Shown: one piece after another, positions 6,199 through 6,300 of the stretch
How positions within the stretch are numbered: the first letter of the stretch is position 1
Layout: each line of letters opens with the position of its first letter
From: Candidatus Nanopelagicales bacterium
Lineage (GTDB): Bacteria; Actinomycetota; Actinomycetes; S36-B12; UBA5976
DNA: 6,300 nucleotides
Reading direction: 5' to 3'
Assembly: GCA_030831445.1 (NCBI GenBank)
Contig: JAURLB010000081.1
Location: 1-6,300, forward strand
Translations under genes and position numbers: made by a program
The notes under the pieces: generated by a model
Told to the model about the DNA's origin: nothing
What the model saw: the letters and a program-made list of their open reading frames with translations, nothing else
The model's database searches: none

Positions 6199-6300
6199 TG
6201 ATGAGGACTAATTTCAGCCCTCAAAATTGGCTAGCGGAGATTTGTTCTCATAAGGGTTGCAGTCTTGATTGAAACGCAGAGAAAAATAGGGATTTATTTG
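6199..6300 (+). other. Unassigned tail after the transaminase
   Basis: No convincing gene or terminator is seen in these last 102 bases. An ATG overlaps the transaminase stop (TAATG, ATG at 6198-6200) but gives only 24 codons before TGA at 6270-6272. A TTG at 6265, eight bases after AAGGG (6252-6256), opens a + frame to the window edge (MIETQRKIGIYL); it could be the start of a following gene, but the same frame also reads RVAVLIE, strand-like, before that TTG. On the - strand a frame is open from the edge to a TGA at 6214-6216, which could be the end of a convergent gene. None of these can be chosen from this window. Confidence 0.3.

Noticed and set aside
6215..6260. Hairpin CCCT...AGGG after the transaminase as a terminator
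   Set aside because: The stem is only about four pairs with a very long loop and no T-run follows, so it is not a credible intrinsic terminator.
6225..6275. tRNA-like stretch with CTCATAA, as in a Met anticodon loop, and GGTTGCAGTC, as in a T-arm
   Set aside because: The five bases on either side of the loop (TTGTT and GGGTT) do not pair, and no acceptor stem or T-loop can be formed.

Overview
The window is a piece of a bacterial chromosome carrying one tightly packed run of six genes, all on the + strand. The first gene is cut by the left edge. The last confident gene is an unmistakable WecE-type sugar-nucleotide transaminase. With a methyltransferase and an ATP-grasp ligase of kinds often found in O-antigen, capsule or other surface-glycan clusters, this points to a glycan or aminosugar locus. 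Base composition looks close to balanced, start codons are ATG, and gene packing is typically bacterial. Nothing in the sequence fixes the phylum, and I do not assign one.

Layout: 1-612, class I SAM-dependent methyltransferase (N-terminus missing). 613-1827, ATP-grasp ligase. 1820-2275, RidA/YjgF-family protein resembling 2-aminomuconate deaminase. 2268-4268, a 666-residue protein I do not recognise. 4265-5062, a small TIM-barrel amidohydrolase (Amidohydro_2 type). 5059-6198, WecE-like PLP transaminase. The last ~100 bases (6199-6300) hold no convincing gene. No tRNA, rRNA, IS element, CRISPR array or convincing terminator is visible. The operon promoter must lie upstream of the window.

The five gene junctions are TAG-ATG abutting, an 8-base overlap, an 8-base overlap, an ATGA overlap and another ATGA overlap. 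There is no intergenic space at all, so these genes are almost certainly cotranscribed and translationally coupled.

How they work together is only partly readable. The transaminase should aminate a dTDP-4-keto-6-deoxyhexose to give an aminosugar such as dTDP-Fuc4N. The ATP-grasp enzyme is suited to forming an amide on an amine, so it could decorate that aminosugar or build the acyl group. The methyltransferase would add a methyl group. The RidA-like protein, the amidohydrolase and the unknown 666-residue protein are not standard parts of a Fuc4N pathway. Lying between the ligase and the transaminase, they suggest a non-standard side-pathway that makes or processes a nitrogen-containing substituent. 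That combination, and the unidentified large protein at its centre, is the most interesting part of the window.
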